DNA of 64,000 nt from Marinigracilibium pacificum (lineage in GTDB: Bacteria > Bacteroidota > Bacteroidia > Cytophagales > Cyclobacteriaceae), in the NCBI RefSeq assembly GCF_012926615.1, contig NZ_JABBNU010000009.1, positions 1 through 64,000 on the forward strand. Reading direction: 5' to 3'. Of the stretch, positions 36,954-45,599 are shown piece by piece (position 1 is the first letter of the stretch; every line of letters starts with the position of its first letter). The position numbers and the translations under genes were made by a program. The notes under the pieces were generated by a model. The model saw only the letters and a list, made by a program, of their open reading frames with translations, did not search any database and was not told the origin of the DNA.

Positions 36954-39023
36954 ATGGGTAGTGTAGATAAAAAATTCTTTTCAAGTAAATTGTACTTACA
37001 ATGGATGGCAATCTGTGTAGTCTATTTCTTATTTAATACAAATGCATTTTGCCAATCTACCAGTGTTCAAATTAGAACCTTGGACACTAACCTAAAACCT
37101 GTCTCGAATATTTCTCTTTCATTAGAAGGTAAAGAATATATTGAAACTAATAGCAATGGTAAAGCATTTTTAAATACTGATGCTAAAAACCTGCCTCCAA
37201 ATAAAATCTGGATTGATCATGAATCTTATGAAGCTGAATCTTGGAATTATTCTAAGGGTATATTAGAAATAATTTTAAGGGAAAAAAATTATGAAGAACT
37301 AACTTTCAGACTAGTAAACGTAGATCAATCCCCTTTAAAAAACAACCCTGTTATATTAGAAGGGCCTCAAACTATAAAAAGGCGAACTAACAGTGATGGC
37401 TACGTAACAATTCCATACCCTAAAAATGAAGAACTACAACAGCAATACAAATTAATTATTCCTGGATTTGAAATTAAAATCAATAAGATTAAAGCAAATC
37501 CTCCTGTAGTTGTAGTTAATTCCTTAGATGAAAACTTACTGAGCAACACTTTAGAGATAGAAGAAAAAGTAAGTATAATTAACACAAGGCTTTCTTTTCT
37601 AGATACAGTCACTTCAATCGAAGGATTATATCTTGCTTTGCATTATTTTGATCTTACGGGCTTTACAAATGAAGAAAGATCATTAATTGACAATAAGTTC
37701 TATGAACTATATATTTTACCCGATTCTTCAGTTATTAATAATACTCCAATTACTGTAAATCTTGATGGAGTAGAAGCAATAGAAAAAGATCTGGCAATCT
37801 TAAGAGATCAGGCAGAAAACAATCAGCAATCAATAATTGAAAATAGGCAGGCATTTGAAGATCGATTAAATAGAGTAAACCAACAGCTTACAGAACAAAA
37901 AGAGAATCTTTCTGAAGAACAAAAGAAACAAATAACTGCTGATGTAAATGCGATTGAGATTGCAATATTAGCTAATAAGGACATTATTGGAGATTATCAG
38001 GCTGAATACCTTCAACTTATCACTGAACTAAGACGTAAATTAGAAAACCTTCAGGGAATTGAATCTGAGCTTAAGAAAACTCAAGCAGAAAGAGAAAGAG
38101 AGCAAAAGCTATTCAGGCAAAAAATAATCCGTATTACTCTTATTATAGTAGCCCTGATTGTTTTTATTTTCATCTTAGTTATGCTTGTAAGAATATTCTT
38201 CAAGCAAAAGAAAGAACTTAAAGAGGCTAATAATAAAATTGCTAAAATTAATACCCATTTAGAAAAACTTGTCGATCAGAAAACGGAGTCATTAGTAAAA
38301 ATCAACAATGAGTTAGATCAATTTCTCTATCGCTCTGCTCATAATTTAAGAAGACCACTGTCATCAATTTTAGGTTTGCATAATATTGCCAAGCTTACTT
38401 TACAAGGAGATTCATTAGTGCTATTTGAAAAAGCTGCTGATACTGCTTATGAAATGGATGAGCTTTTACAAAAGCTACAAATGATAAGTCACATTAATCT
38501 TCCTGCAGAACCAAAAATCATAAATTTTAATAGCGAGATAGAGTCAGTTCTAGAATCAAACAAAGCTATTATTCAAAACGAAAACATCTCAATATCAAAA
38601 GAAATTCAACAAGGACTTGAATTCACCATTTCACCAATTCTTGTTTCTATCATCATTTCAAACTTGATTGAAAATGCTATTAGATTTTGTGTTTATAGCA
38701 AAAAGCCTGATAAGAAAATAGAAATCACTGTTTCTGAATTAAACAAGCAAGTAAAATTATCCATTAAAGATAATGGCATAGGAATTTCTGAGGAGGTTAG
38801 AGATAAAATCTGGGATATGTTTTTTGTGGGATTTGAATTTGGAACCGGCAATGGGTTAGGTTTATATATTACAAAAAAGGCAATTGAAGTTCTGGGTGGA
38901 AGCATATCTTTAGAAACTGAAGAATATAAATTTACAGAATTCACTGTACTACTACCTAATGCTGATCGAAATAGTAAATTTGGAAATAACCAAGTTGAGG
39001 TAGAAAGCCAAAACAACAATTAA
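36954..39023 (+). CDS. Sensor histidine kinase with large periplasmic region
   Basis: 689 residues. A signal or anchor helix lies at about 14-33. Two carboxypeptidase-regulatory-like beta domains lie at about 37-110 and 113-190 (TNSNGKAFL, TNSDGYVTIP), and a helical region with a long Gln/Glu-rich coiled coil at about 270-390. A membrane helix follows (391-416), then a short coil. The HisKA H-box has His463 in YRSAHNLRRPLSSILGL. The ATPase has the N box SNLIENAIRF, the G1 box DNGIGI and the G2 box GNGLGLYI. It is the last gene of the adhesin operon. There is no receiver domain and no response regulator gene nearby. It probably reports the state of the surface complex to an unlinked partner. 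Confidence 0.93.
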   Translation: MGSVDKKFFSSKLYLQWMAICVVYFLFNTNAFCQSTSVQIRTLDTNLKPVSNISLSLEGKEYIETNSNGKAFLNTDAKNLPPNKIWIDHESYEAESWNYSKGILEIILREKNYEELTFRLVNVDQSPLKNNPVILEGPQTIKRRTNSDGYVTIPYPKNEELQQQYKLIIPGFEIKINKIKANPPVVVVNSLDENLLSNTLEIEEKVSIINTRLSFLDTVTSIEGLYLALHYFDLTGFTNEERSLIDNKFYELYILPDSSVINNTPITVNLDGVEAIEKDLAILRDQAENNQQSIIENRQAFEDRLNRVNQQLTEQKENLSEEQKKQITADVNAIEIAILANKDIIGDYQAEYLQLITELRRKLENLQGIESELKKTQAEREREQKLFRQKIIRITLIIVALIVFIFILVMLVRIFFKQKKELKEANNKIAKINTHLEKLVDQKTESLVKINNELDQFLYRSAHNLRRPLSSILGLHNIAKLTLQGDSLVLFEKAADTAYEMDELLQKLQMISHINLPAEPKIINFNSEIESVLESNKAIIQNENISISKEIQQGLEFTISPILVSIIISNLIENAIRFCVYSKKPDKKIEITVSELNKQVKLSIKDNGIGISEEVRDKIWDMFFVGFEFGTGNGLGLYITKKAIEVLGGSISLETEEYKFTEFTVLLPNADRNSKFGNNQVEVESQNNN

Positions 39024-39214
39024 GCCGGGGATTATTTTCCCCAAACCATTCATTTATTCAACATTCTCTATCACACTTCAATTAAATTTTATCATTAAAA
39101 AATGTGATTATTTCTGCACAAAAAATTAATTATCTGCTTATTGACAGATAATTCACTCTTTTATCATAACTGGCAAGTTTGTTGTTGTTTATTAGCTAAA
39201 CAACAAATAATCAT

Positions 39215-39880
39215 ATGTTACTAAGAAAGATTTCCAGTTATCTAATAGTTACTTCTCTATTAATATTTTCAGGTTGTAAAGCAAACAAAACTCAGAAAGG
39301 CGCAGTAATTGGTGCTGGTGGAGGAGCCGTTATAGGAGGAGTTATTGGGAAGCAATCTGATAACACTGCGATAGGAGCAATAATAGGAGCGACTGTCGGT
39401 GGGGCAGCTGGTGCTTTAATTGGACGTCAAATGGACAAACAAGCTGAAGAATTGCGTAAAGATTTAGAAGGCGCAGAAGTTGAAAGGGTTGGTGAAGGAA
39501 TAAAAATCACTTTTGATTCCGGTCTAATGTTCCCTTTGGATTCATACCAGTTAACAAGTGAGACTAAAGATAATTTAAACGAGTTATCGGAAACATTAAA
39601 TAAGTACGACGACACGAATATTCTAATAGAGGGACATACTGATGCCACTGGATCAGATGAGTATAATGAAGAACTATCTGAAAAGAGAGCTAATAGTGTA
39701 GCCAACTACCTTGTTGCTAACAATGTAGATCTATCAAGACTTAAAACAATGGGGTATGGAGAAGATCAACCTATAGCTTCTAATGACACTAAAACAGGAA
39801 GACAACAAAACCGTCGAGTTGAAGTAGCAATATATGCGAATGAAAAAATGAAAAAGGCAGCCGAAAACGGTACTCTATAA
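39215..39880 (+). CDS. OmpA-family lipoprotein with glycine-zipper segment
   Basis: 221 residues. The lipobox is FSGC (Cys about 21). A glycine-rich zipper of about 50 residues follows (GAVIGAGGGAVIGGVIG, GAIIGATVGGAAGALIG). The OmpA C-terminal domain has FDSGLMFPLDS, ILIEGHTDATGSDEYN, LSEKRANSVANYL and GRQQNRRVEVAI, with the Asp and Arg that bind diaminopimelate. It would anchor the outer membrane to peptidoglycan. The beta-barrel gene 44 bases downstream is probably in the same operon. It is 191 bases after the kinase gene. No clear terminator separates them, only a weak GGGG/CCCC hairpin near 39027-39042. Confidence 0.94.
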   Translation: MLLRKISSYLIVTSLLIFSGCKANKTQKGAVIGAGGGAVIGGVIGKQSDNTAIGAIIGATVGGAAGALIGRQMDKQAEELRKDLEGAEVERVGEGIKITFDSGLMFPLDSYQLTSETKDNLNELSETLNKYDDTNILIEGHTDATGSDEYNEELSEKRANSVANYLVANNVDLSRLKTMGYGEDQPIASNDTKTGRQQNRRVEVAIYANEKMKKAAENGTL

Positions 39881-39924
39881 TAACGATTATCAACATATTT
39901 TTAGAAAACTAAATTTCAATAATT

Positions 39925-40530
39925 ATGAATTATAAAATCATTTTATCTACAATATTTTTAATAGGTTCAATATCATTTTCAAATGCACAGATAATTGGTG
40001 TTAAAGGAGGTTTAAATGCATCAAACTTTTATTCCGATGAAGTTGATGATAAAAATGCCCGATATGGATTTCATGCAGGTCTTTTTAGCCAATGGGAAAT
40101 TTCTGAAGGCCTTGGGTTACAAACTGAGATTTTATATAGTGGAAAAGGGAACAGATCAATGTATGATGGAATAATAGATCAGGAAGTGAAATTTAATATG
40201 CATTATATTGATGTTCCGGTAATGGCAGTTTTTAAATTAGGTGATGCAGCAGAAATCCACACCGGTGTTTATGGAGGTTATCTGCTTAGTACAGATATAA
40301 CATCAGATGGAGACCTTGGAGAATATTCAGATTCTGTAGATAAAGATAATTTCAAATCATTTGATTGGGGATTTTTAGGTGGTATTGGAATTAACTTTGG
40401 TAACCTTCAAGTTGGAGCACGTTATAACTTGGGGATGATGAAAATAGCGGATAGCGATGGAGCCAAGTCATTAATTGGAGATGCAAAAAATAGTTACGGT
40501 CAGATTTATGGGGCACTACGAATTAAATAA
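39925..40530 (+). CDS. Outer membrane beta-barrel protein
   Basis: 201 residues with a signal peptide (to SNAQ, about 22). The mature part is a small 8-strand-like barrel of the porin family/OmpW-like group common in Bacteroidota: IIGVKGGLNASNF at the start, GFHAGLFSQWEI, LQTEILYSGKG, YIDVPVMAVFKLG, and the C-terminal strand YGQIYGALRIK. The function is unknown. It lies 44 bases after the OmpA lipoprotein gene and ahead of a strong terminator. Confidence 0.88.
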   Translation: MNYKIILSTIFLIGSISFSNAQIIGVKGGLNASNFYSDEVDDKNARYGFHAGLFSQWEISEGLGLQTEILYSGKGNRSMYDGIIDQEVKFNMHYIDVPVMAVFKLGDAAEIHTGVYGGYLLSTDITSDGDLGEYSDSVDKDNFKSFDWGFLGGIGINFGNLQVGARYNLGMMKIADSDGAKSLIGDAKNSYGQIYGALRIK

Positions 40531-40545
40531 ATGGAGTAAGCATAT

Positions 40546-40578
40546 AAAAGGGACATATTAATTTATGTCCCTTTTTTT
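40546..40578 (+). terminator. Intrinsic terminator of the OmpA/beta-barrel operon
   Basis: A 12-bp perfect stem, 40546-40557 with 40564-40575, is followed by a run of T. Confidence 0.92.
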
Positions 40579-40636
40579 ATTCTTTTAACAGTTTTTAGGA
40601 GGAAAAACTAAAAGCTGGAATTTATATTGCGGTCAT

Positions 40637-40672
40637 AAAAAAAGTCCTGACGAAATGGTATTTCATCAGGAC
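40637..40672 (-). terminator. Intrinsic terminator of tRNA-Arg
   Basis: On the minus strand a stem with GTCCTGA/TCAGGAC arms, one mismatch and five further pairs is followed by seven T residues. It starts 11 bases past the tRNA 3' end. Confidence 0.9.
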
Positions 40673-40682
40673 AATTTATAAG

Positions 40683-40756
40683 TGAACTCGGAGGGAGTCG
40701 AACCCCCAACCTCCTGGGCCGTAACCAGGTGCTCTATCCAATTAAGCTACGAGTCC
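40683..40756 (-). tRNA. tRNA-Arg (anticodon ACG)
   Basis: A full cloverleaf on the minus strand: acceptor GGACTCG paired with CGAGTTC (one G-U), D-loop with TTAATTGG, anticodon stem CCTGG/CCAGG around the loop TTACGGC, and T-loop GTTCGAC. The anticodon is ACG. A34 is expected to be converted to inosine by the TadA encoded at 2966-3415. CCA is not encoded, because the bases after the discriminator read CTT. The gene is a single tRNA with its own terminator. Confidence 0.96.
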
Positions 40757-40864
40757 GTTGGTTATTAGTCAACATCTAAAATAGTGTTGAACTAAATGGG
40801 AGTGCAAATGTAATTAAATATTTCACTTATTTAAAAATAATGCTCAAGAATTTTACAATTATAC

Positions 40865-40872
40865 TATCTTTG
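40865..40872 (+). promoter_or_regulatory. Candidate -7 promoter element of the 237-residue barrel gene
   Basis: TATCTTTG matches TAnnTTTG, 31 bases before the ATG. No TTG is found at the -33 position. Confidence 0.35.
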
Positions 40873-40903
40873 TGACCGTTTAAAAGCAAAAAAATACAGC
40901 AAT

Positions 40904-41617
40904 ATGCGATTTAATATTTTTACTTTCATTTTTATCTTCATCAGTACAGTAGCCTTCGGACAGGATGACAACGAAAAGACTTCACCATGGAATGATATAC
41001 CAGGAAATTTATGGGGTGAAGTTGGTTTTACTTTTGTATTAGATAAACCTGATTCAGTTGATTCGAATTGGTGGGCATCAAAAAGAGCACAATTCAACTA
41101 TCAAATTGAGTTACCATTAGGCAAAAACAGTGGAATAACTTTCCACCCAGGTATTGGTGTTGCTGTTGAAAAACATTCATATAAAAACAATCAGGTATTT
41201 TTAGATACCGGAGACGAAACAATCTTCACCTCTGCTGCAGACTATGTAGGTGGGGGAGTAAAAAAATCAGGGTTTTACACAACCTACATTGATGTTCCTC
41301 TTGAGTTTATGTGGCATTTAAATAAGTCAGATTACAGAAGAAGCTTTAAAGTAGGTCTTGGTGGGTACTTTGGTTACGCTCTTGAAAGTAAAACTAAAAT
41401 CAAGTATGAAACTGCTGGTGACACTAGAAAATTCCAGGAAAAATCTGATTACGGCATTGAATCATTTAGATATGGTGGAGTAGTAAAAATTGGATTTGGC
41501 GGAGTGATGGCTTATTACAGACATAACTTCTCTAAAATTTTCAAAGAAAGCGAAGCTCCTGAACAATTTATTAATGCAACACAATCATCTGCAGGAGTAG
41601 CATTTAGAATTTTCTAA
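40904..41617 (+). CDS. Outer membrane beta-barrel protein, unknown role
   Basis: 237 residues with a signal peptide (to AFGQ, about 19). The mature part opens with a polar stretch DDNEKTSPWNDIPGNLWGEVGFTFV, then alternating strands with aromatic girdle residues (FNYQIELPLG, SGFYTTYIDVPLEFMWHL, FKVGLGGYFGYALES, VKIGFGGVMAYYRHNF) and the barrel-ending GVAFRIF. This fits a small PorT/OmpW-like Bacteroidota barrel. It is monocistronic, between the tRNA and a terminator. The function is not recognised. Confidence 0.85.
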   Translation: MRFNIFTFIFIFISTVAFGQDDNEKTSPWNDIPGNLWGEVGFTFVLDKPDSVDSNWWASKRAQFNYQIELPLGKNSGITFHPGIGVAVEKHSYKNNQVFLDTGDETIFTSAADYVGGGVKKSGFYTTYIDVPLEFMWHLNKSDYRRSFKVGLGGYFGYALESKTKIKYETAGDTRKFQEKSDYGIESFRYGGVVKIGFGGVMAYYRHNFSKIFKESEAPEQFINATQSSAGVAFRIF

Positions 41618-41642
41618 CAAGGATATAAGCATTGATAATATT

Positions 41643-41677
41643 AAACCGGTATGATAAACTTCATTCCGGTTTTTTTT
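41643..41677 (+). terminator. Intrinsic terminator of the 237-residue barrel gene
   Basis: Arms AAACCGG (41643-41649) and CCGGTTT (41666-41672), with extra A-T pairs inside, are followed by an eight-base T-run. The convergent PAP2-like gene ends just to the right. Confidence 0.88.
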
Positions 41678-41678
41678 A

Positions 41679-42416
41679 TTAATGAAAGACCATTGCCAAA
41701 AATCCGGTTACATAACCTAGAGCTAGCCCCAGAGTAACTTCAGATAGCTTATGAGATTTTAATGCCAGCCTTGCTGAAGATGTCACCCCACATATAACAA
41801 CAAGCCCTACAATGTACCAGAAATAATTAGTGGCAACCGGATAATAAATACCATAACCAAAGGCAATACCTACCGCTGCAGACAGAGTGGTAGAATGAAC
41901 TGAAATTTTAAAAAAGGAAGTGATAGCAGTTACCACAACAACCAAAATTGTCATGGCAATAAAAATTGAATTTAAAACTGAATTAATACTAAACCTATAA
42001 ACAAACAAATAGGTGGACATCATATAAATGATACTTATCATTACAAAAGGAAAAACCCTTTCATTTCTTTCCGGAATAGTAAAAGCCTCCCCTTTTCGAT
42101 TTTTCTTCAAATAAAATAATAGAGGCTTATTTTGAAGTAAAAATGAAGTAACAGATTGATTTTTCACGACCTTGTGAAAAAATAATCTGGACATAGAGAC
42201 GATATAGGTAATCCTCAACAACAATAGAAGAATTAAAGGGAATAACCCTGTCATTAAGAATACAACCTTCAAATACACATAAAAACTCTCTCCTGTTAAT
42301 GGAGTCACAATCATCGGACTCATTAAATAAAGGCTCCAGATTAACAAACCAGGAACCAAAAGAGGATGAAATACAGTTGAAAAAATTAAGGCTAATCTAC
42401 TATTCAAATCAAACAA
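41679..42416 (-). CDS. PAP2-like membrane protein (divergent)
   Basis: 245 residues with about six hydrophobic helices. The C-terminal half recalls the PAP2 phosphatase family: KISVHSTTLSAAVG resembles the SGHS box, and SSARLALKSHKLSEVTLG resembles the final SRxxxxxHxxxD box, with Glu in place of Asp. The first KxxxxxxRP box was not found. It may be an inactive or changed lipid phosphatase, or only a similar fold. Its start overlaps the rpoN end by eight bases, so the two are translationally coupled. This arrangement has no functional explanation yet. Confidence 0.68.
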   Translation of the reverse strand: MFDLNSRLALIFSTVFHPLLVPGLLIWSLYLMSPMIVTPLTGESFYVYLKVVFLMTGLFPLILLLLLRITYIVSMSRLFFHKVVKNQSVTSFLLQNKPLLFYLKKNRKGEAFTIPERNERVFPFVMISIIYMMSTYLFVYRFSINSVLNSIFIAMTILVVVVTAITSFFKISVHSTTLSAAVGIAFGYGIYYPVATNYFWYIVGLVVICGVTSSARLALKSHKLSEVTLGLALGYVTGFLAMVFH

Positions 42417-43854
42417 TCTCCTTTCTTAATCGGGCTACCGGAATATTCATTTGTTCTCTATATTTAGCTACGGTACGTCTAGCAATATTATACCCTTTAG
42501 CTTTCAAAAGCTTTTCTAACTTATCGTCAGACAAAGGCTTTCGCTTATCTTCTTTTTCAATAAGCTCTTTAAGATCATGTTTAACCTGTCTGCTTGACAC
42601 ATCCTCACCACTTTCTGTAGAAATACCCTCTGAGAAAAAATATTTAAGAGGAAAAATCCCAAACTCAGTTTGTACAGCTTTACTATTAGCAACCCTTGAT
42701 ACTGTAGAAATATCCATCCCTATTCTATCAGCGATATCTTTAAGAATCATTGGTCTCAACTTTGATTCATCTCCTTCCAGAAAATAATCATATTGATATT
42801 TTAGAATAGCATTCATTGTAGAAAGCAAGGTGTTTTGCCTTTGCTTAATAGCATCTATAAACCATTTTGCTGAATCTAACTTCTGCTTTACAAAAGTTAC
42901 AGTTTCTTTAAGCTTCTTATCCTTTTTATTACTCTTATCATAAGCATCAAGCATATCAGAGTATGATCTGCTAATCCTTAAATCTGGTGCATTCTTACTG
43001 TTAAGTGTAAGCTCAAGATTACCATTGTTATTTGTAACAATAAAGTCAGGCATAAGATACTGCGTACGAGCAATTCCAGACGAGGCTCCACCCGGCTTAG
43101 GATTAAGCTTAGTAATTAAGTTTACAGATTCCTTAAAAACCTCTTCATCCTCAACATTAAGCTTCTTCATAATCTTGCTATAATGCTTCTTGGTAAACTC
43201 ATCAAAGCAAACAAGTATGATTTTCTTAGCTAATTTCACTTCAGGCAGATCTTCGTTTCTCCTTTCCAACTGGATCATCAAGCATTCCTGTAGGTCACGG
43301 GCAGCTATTCCCGGAGGATCAAACTCCTGAACTATCTTTAATATCGCTTCAAGCTCCTCAACAGTAGTTTCTATATTTTGACTAAAAGCAAGATCATTTC
43401 GAATAGCTTCAAGTTCTCTTCTTATATATCCATCGCTCTCGATACTACCAATTAGCTGCAATCCAATTTGATACTCTTTATCATCAAGATCTGCAAACCC
43501 AAGTTGACTAATAAGTTGTTCTGACAAAGAGGTCTGGCCCACTACAGGAACTGACTTATCTTCCTCATCAGGATTACGCCCATCACCTTGCATTTTATAG
43601 CCGGCAAAATCGTCATCCCTTAAATAATCATCTATATCCGGACCATCATCATATTGATCATCATCATACTGATCGTCCTCAAAACTATCCTCAGTATTTT
43701 CTTCTTTCCCCTCTTCTAGTGCCGGGTTTATCTCGAGTTCTTCTTCAATCCTTGATTCAAGCTCAGCAGTAGGCACCTGCAACAGTTTAATAAATTGAAT
43801 CTGCTGGGGTGATAATTTTTGTTGTAGCGCCTGAGTTAAGCCTAACTTCTGCAT
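42409..43854 (-). CDS. rpoN: RNA polymerase sigma-54 factor
   Basis: 481 residues. The N-terminal activator region is Gln/Leu rich (GLTQALQQKLSPQQIQFIKLLQ). Region II is strongly acidic, with a near duplicate QYDDDQYDDGPD. The core-binding domain follows (DPPGIAARDLQECL). The helix-turn-helix domain has MDISTVSRVANSKAVQTEFGIFPLKYFF, and the RpoN box is ARRTVAKYREQM near residue 465. It directs transcription from -24/-12 promoters together with AAA+ activators. No such activator is encoded in this window. The PAP2-like gene overlaps its end by eight bases. Confidence 0.97.
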   Translation of the reverse strand: MQKLGLTQALQQKLSPQQIQFIKLLQVPTAELESRIEEELEINPALEEGKEENTEDSFEDDQYDDDQYDDGPDIDDYLRDDDFAGYKMQGDGRNPDEEDKSVPVVGQTSLSEQLISQLGFADLDDKEYQIGLQLIGSIESDGYIRRELEAIRNDLAFSQNIETTVEELEAILKIVQEFDPPGIAARDLQECLMIQLERRNEDLPEVKLAKKIILVCFDEFTKKHYSKIMKKLNVEDEEVFKESVNLITKLNPKPGGASSGIARTQYLMPDFIVTNNNGNLELTLNSKNAPDLRISRSYSDMLDAYDKSNKKDKKLKETVTFVKQKLDSAKWFIDAIKQRQNTLLSTMNAILKYQYDYFLEGDESKLRPMILKDIADRIGMDISTVSRVANSKAVQTEFGIFPLKYFFSEGISTESGEDVSSRQVKHDLKELIEKEDKRKPLSDDKLEKLLKAKGYNIARRTVAKYREQMNIPVARLRKEIV

Positions 43855-44099
43855 ATTGTCTGTTTAAAAGTAAAATCTACCACAATTATGTTGCGATAAA
43901 TCCTTATTTCATTGAAAATAAATCGAATTTATACTTTTTTTGCGAAGTTTAAATTACTAACTCACCTCTTTCTTATAAAAAAACTTACCTGAGGCGAGTA
44001 AAAGATATTTAGCTAAAAATACACATTTCATTTATAATTGTGTATCCTTTTGAAAAGAACCCGGTTATACGGAATTCATAATTTATTAAAGTAAAGAAC

Positions 44100-45542
44100 G
44101 TGGATTATATTCGAATCAAAGATTTACTGGATGCCCCGAAAACAGGAGATACTGTTACGATTAAGGCGTGGGTCAAAACGAAACGTGGAAGTAAACAAGT
44201 GAACTTCATTGCATTAAATGATGGTTCTACTATCCACAATCTTCAAATTGTTGCTGAGAGCGAAAAGTTTGATGAAGAGATCATCAAAAAGATAACAACA
44301 GGAGCCTGTATTTCTGTTACCGGAAATGTTGTTGAATCAAAAGGTTCGGGCCAGGCTATTGAAATTCAGGCTGAAAACATTGAAATACTTGGTGAGTCTG
44401 ATGCCGATAAATTCCCTTTGCAACCTAAAAAGCACTCTCTTGAATTTTTAAGAGAAAAAGCTCACTTAAGAGTTAGAACAACAACTTTTGGAGCAATTTA
44501 TAGAATCAGACATGCAATGATTTTTGCTGTCCATAACTTCTTCAATGATAAAGGCTTTTATAACGTTCATACACCAATTTTGACTTCTTCAGATGCTGAA
44601 GGTGCAGGTGAAATGTTTAGAGTAACTACTCTTGACCCTAAAAACCCACCGCTAAATGAAGAGGGTGAAGTTGACTGGAAGGAAGATTTCTTTGAAAGGC
44701 AATCAAACCTGACTGTAAGTGGACAGTTGGAAGGAGAGCTTTCTGCATTAGCATTGGGTAATATTTATACTTTCGGACCAACATTCAGAGCTGAAAACTC
44801 AAATACAACCAGACACCTGGCTGAATTCTGGATGATTGAGCCTGAAATGGCATTTTATGACCTAAAAGCAAATGCTGAATTAGCTGAAGAATTCCTTAAA
44901 TATCTTGTTACTTATGCACTTGACCACTGCGAGGATGATTTGAACTTCCTTGCTAAAAGAGAAGAGGAAGAGAACAAGAATAAGCCAGCAGCTGAAAAAC
45001 CTGCATTAAGTCTGCTTGAAAGACTTAAAATGGTTAGAGATAACGATTTCGCATATTGTACATATACTGAAGCAATTGAAATTCTTAAAAATTCTAAACC
45101 GAATAAAAAGAAAAAATTTGCTTATCCTGTTGATGAATGGGGAATTGACATGCAATCAGAACATGAGAAATATCTTGTTGAGAAGCATTTCAAAAAGCCG
45201 GTTATCGTAACTGACTATCCTAAAGACATTAAGGCTTTCTATATGCGTGTCAATGAAGACAACAAGACTGTTGCTGCGATGGACATCCTTTTCCCTGGAA
45301 TTGGAGAAATCGTAGGAGGTAGCCAAAGAGAAGAAAGACTGGAAGTATTAACTGCCCGAATGAAAGACTTCGGAATTGAAGAGGAACACATGTGGTGGTA
45401 CCTTGATACAAGACGATTTGGAACATGTGTACACAGTGGTTTTGGTCTTGGATTTGAAAGGTTAATGCTATTTGTAACCGGCATGACTAACATTCGTGAC
45501 GTTATACCATTTCCTAGAACTCCGGGAAACTGCGAATTCTAA
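44100..45542 (+). CDS. asnS: Asparaginyl-tRNA synthetase
   Basis: Charges tRNA-Asn directly with asparagine. 480 residues, starting at a GTG (44100), the only start that gives the full OB-fold anticodon domain ([32 protein letters not shown]). Class II motif 2 is [21 protein letters not shown]. Motif 3 is [14 protein letters not shown], and the ending [14 protein letters not shown] is diagnostic for AsnRS. A hydrophilic insertion with many Lys/Glu lies at about 280-300. It is monocistronic, with a strong terminator. Confidence 0.97.
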   Translation: MDYIRIKDLLDAPKTGDTVTIKAWVKTKRGSKQVNFIALNDGSTIHNLQIVAESEKFDEEIIKKITTGACISVTGNVVESKGSGQAIEIQAENIEILGESDADKFPLQPKKHSLEFLREKAHLRVRTTTFGAIYRIRHAMIFAVHNFFNDKGFYNVHTPILTSSDAEGAGEMFRVTTLDPKNPPLNEEGEVDWKEDFFERQSNLTVSGQLEGELSALALGNIYTFGPTFRAENSNTTRHLAEFWMIEPEMAFYDLKANAELAEEFLKYLVTYALDHCEDDLNFLAKREEEENKNKPAAEKPALSLLERLKMVRDNDFAYCTYTEAIEILKNSKPNKKKKFAYPVDEWGIDMQSEHEKYLVEKHFKKPVIVTDYPKDIKAFYMRVNEDNKTVAAMDILFPGIGEIVGGSQREERLEVLTARMKDFGIEEEHMWWYLDTRRFGTCVHSGFGLGFERLMLFVTGMTNIRDVIPFPRTPGNCEF

Positions 45543-45564
45543 GAATGGTTATCAAATAAAAATC

Positions 45565-45599
45565 AAAAAGGCTAAGAAAATTTTCTTAGCCTTTTTTTT
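45565..45599. terminator. Bidirectional terminator between asnS and nnr
   Basis: A perfect 16-bp inverted repeat, 45565-45580 with 45581-45596, has A-run and T-run flanks. It overlaps the end of nnr. Confidence 0.92.

Noticed and set aside
39027-39042. GGGG/CCCC hairpin after the kinase gene as terminator
   Set aside because: The stem is short and no T-run follows, so I do not list it as a terminator.
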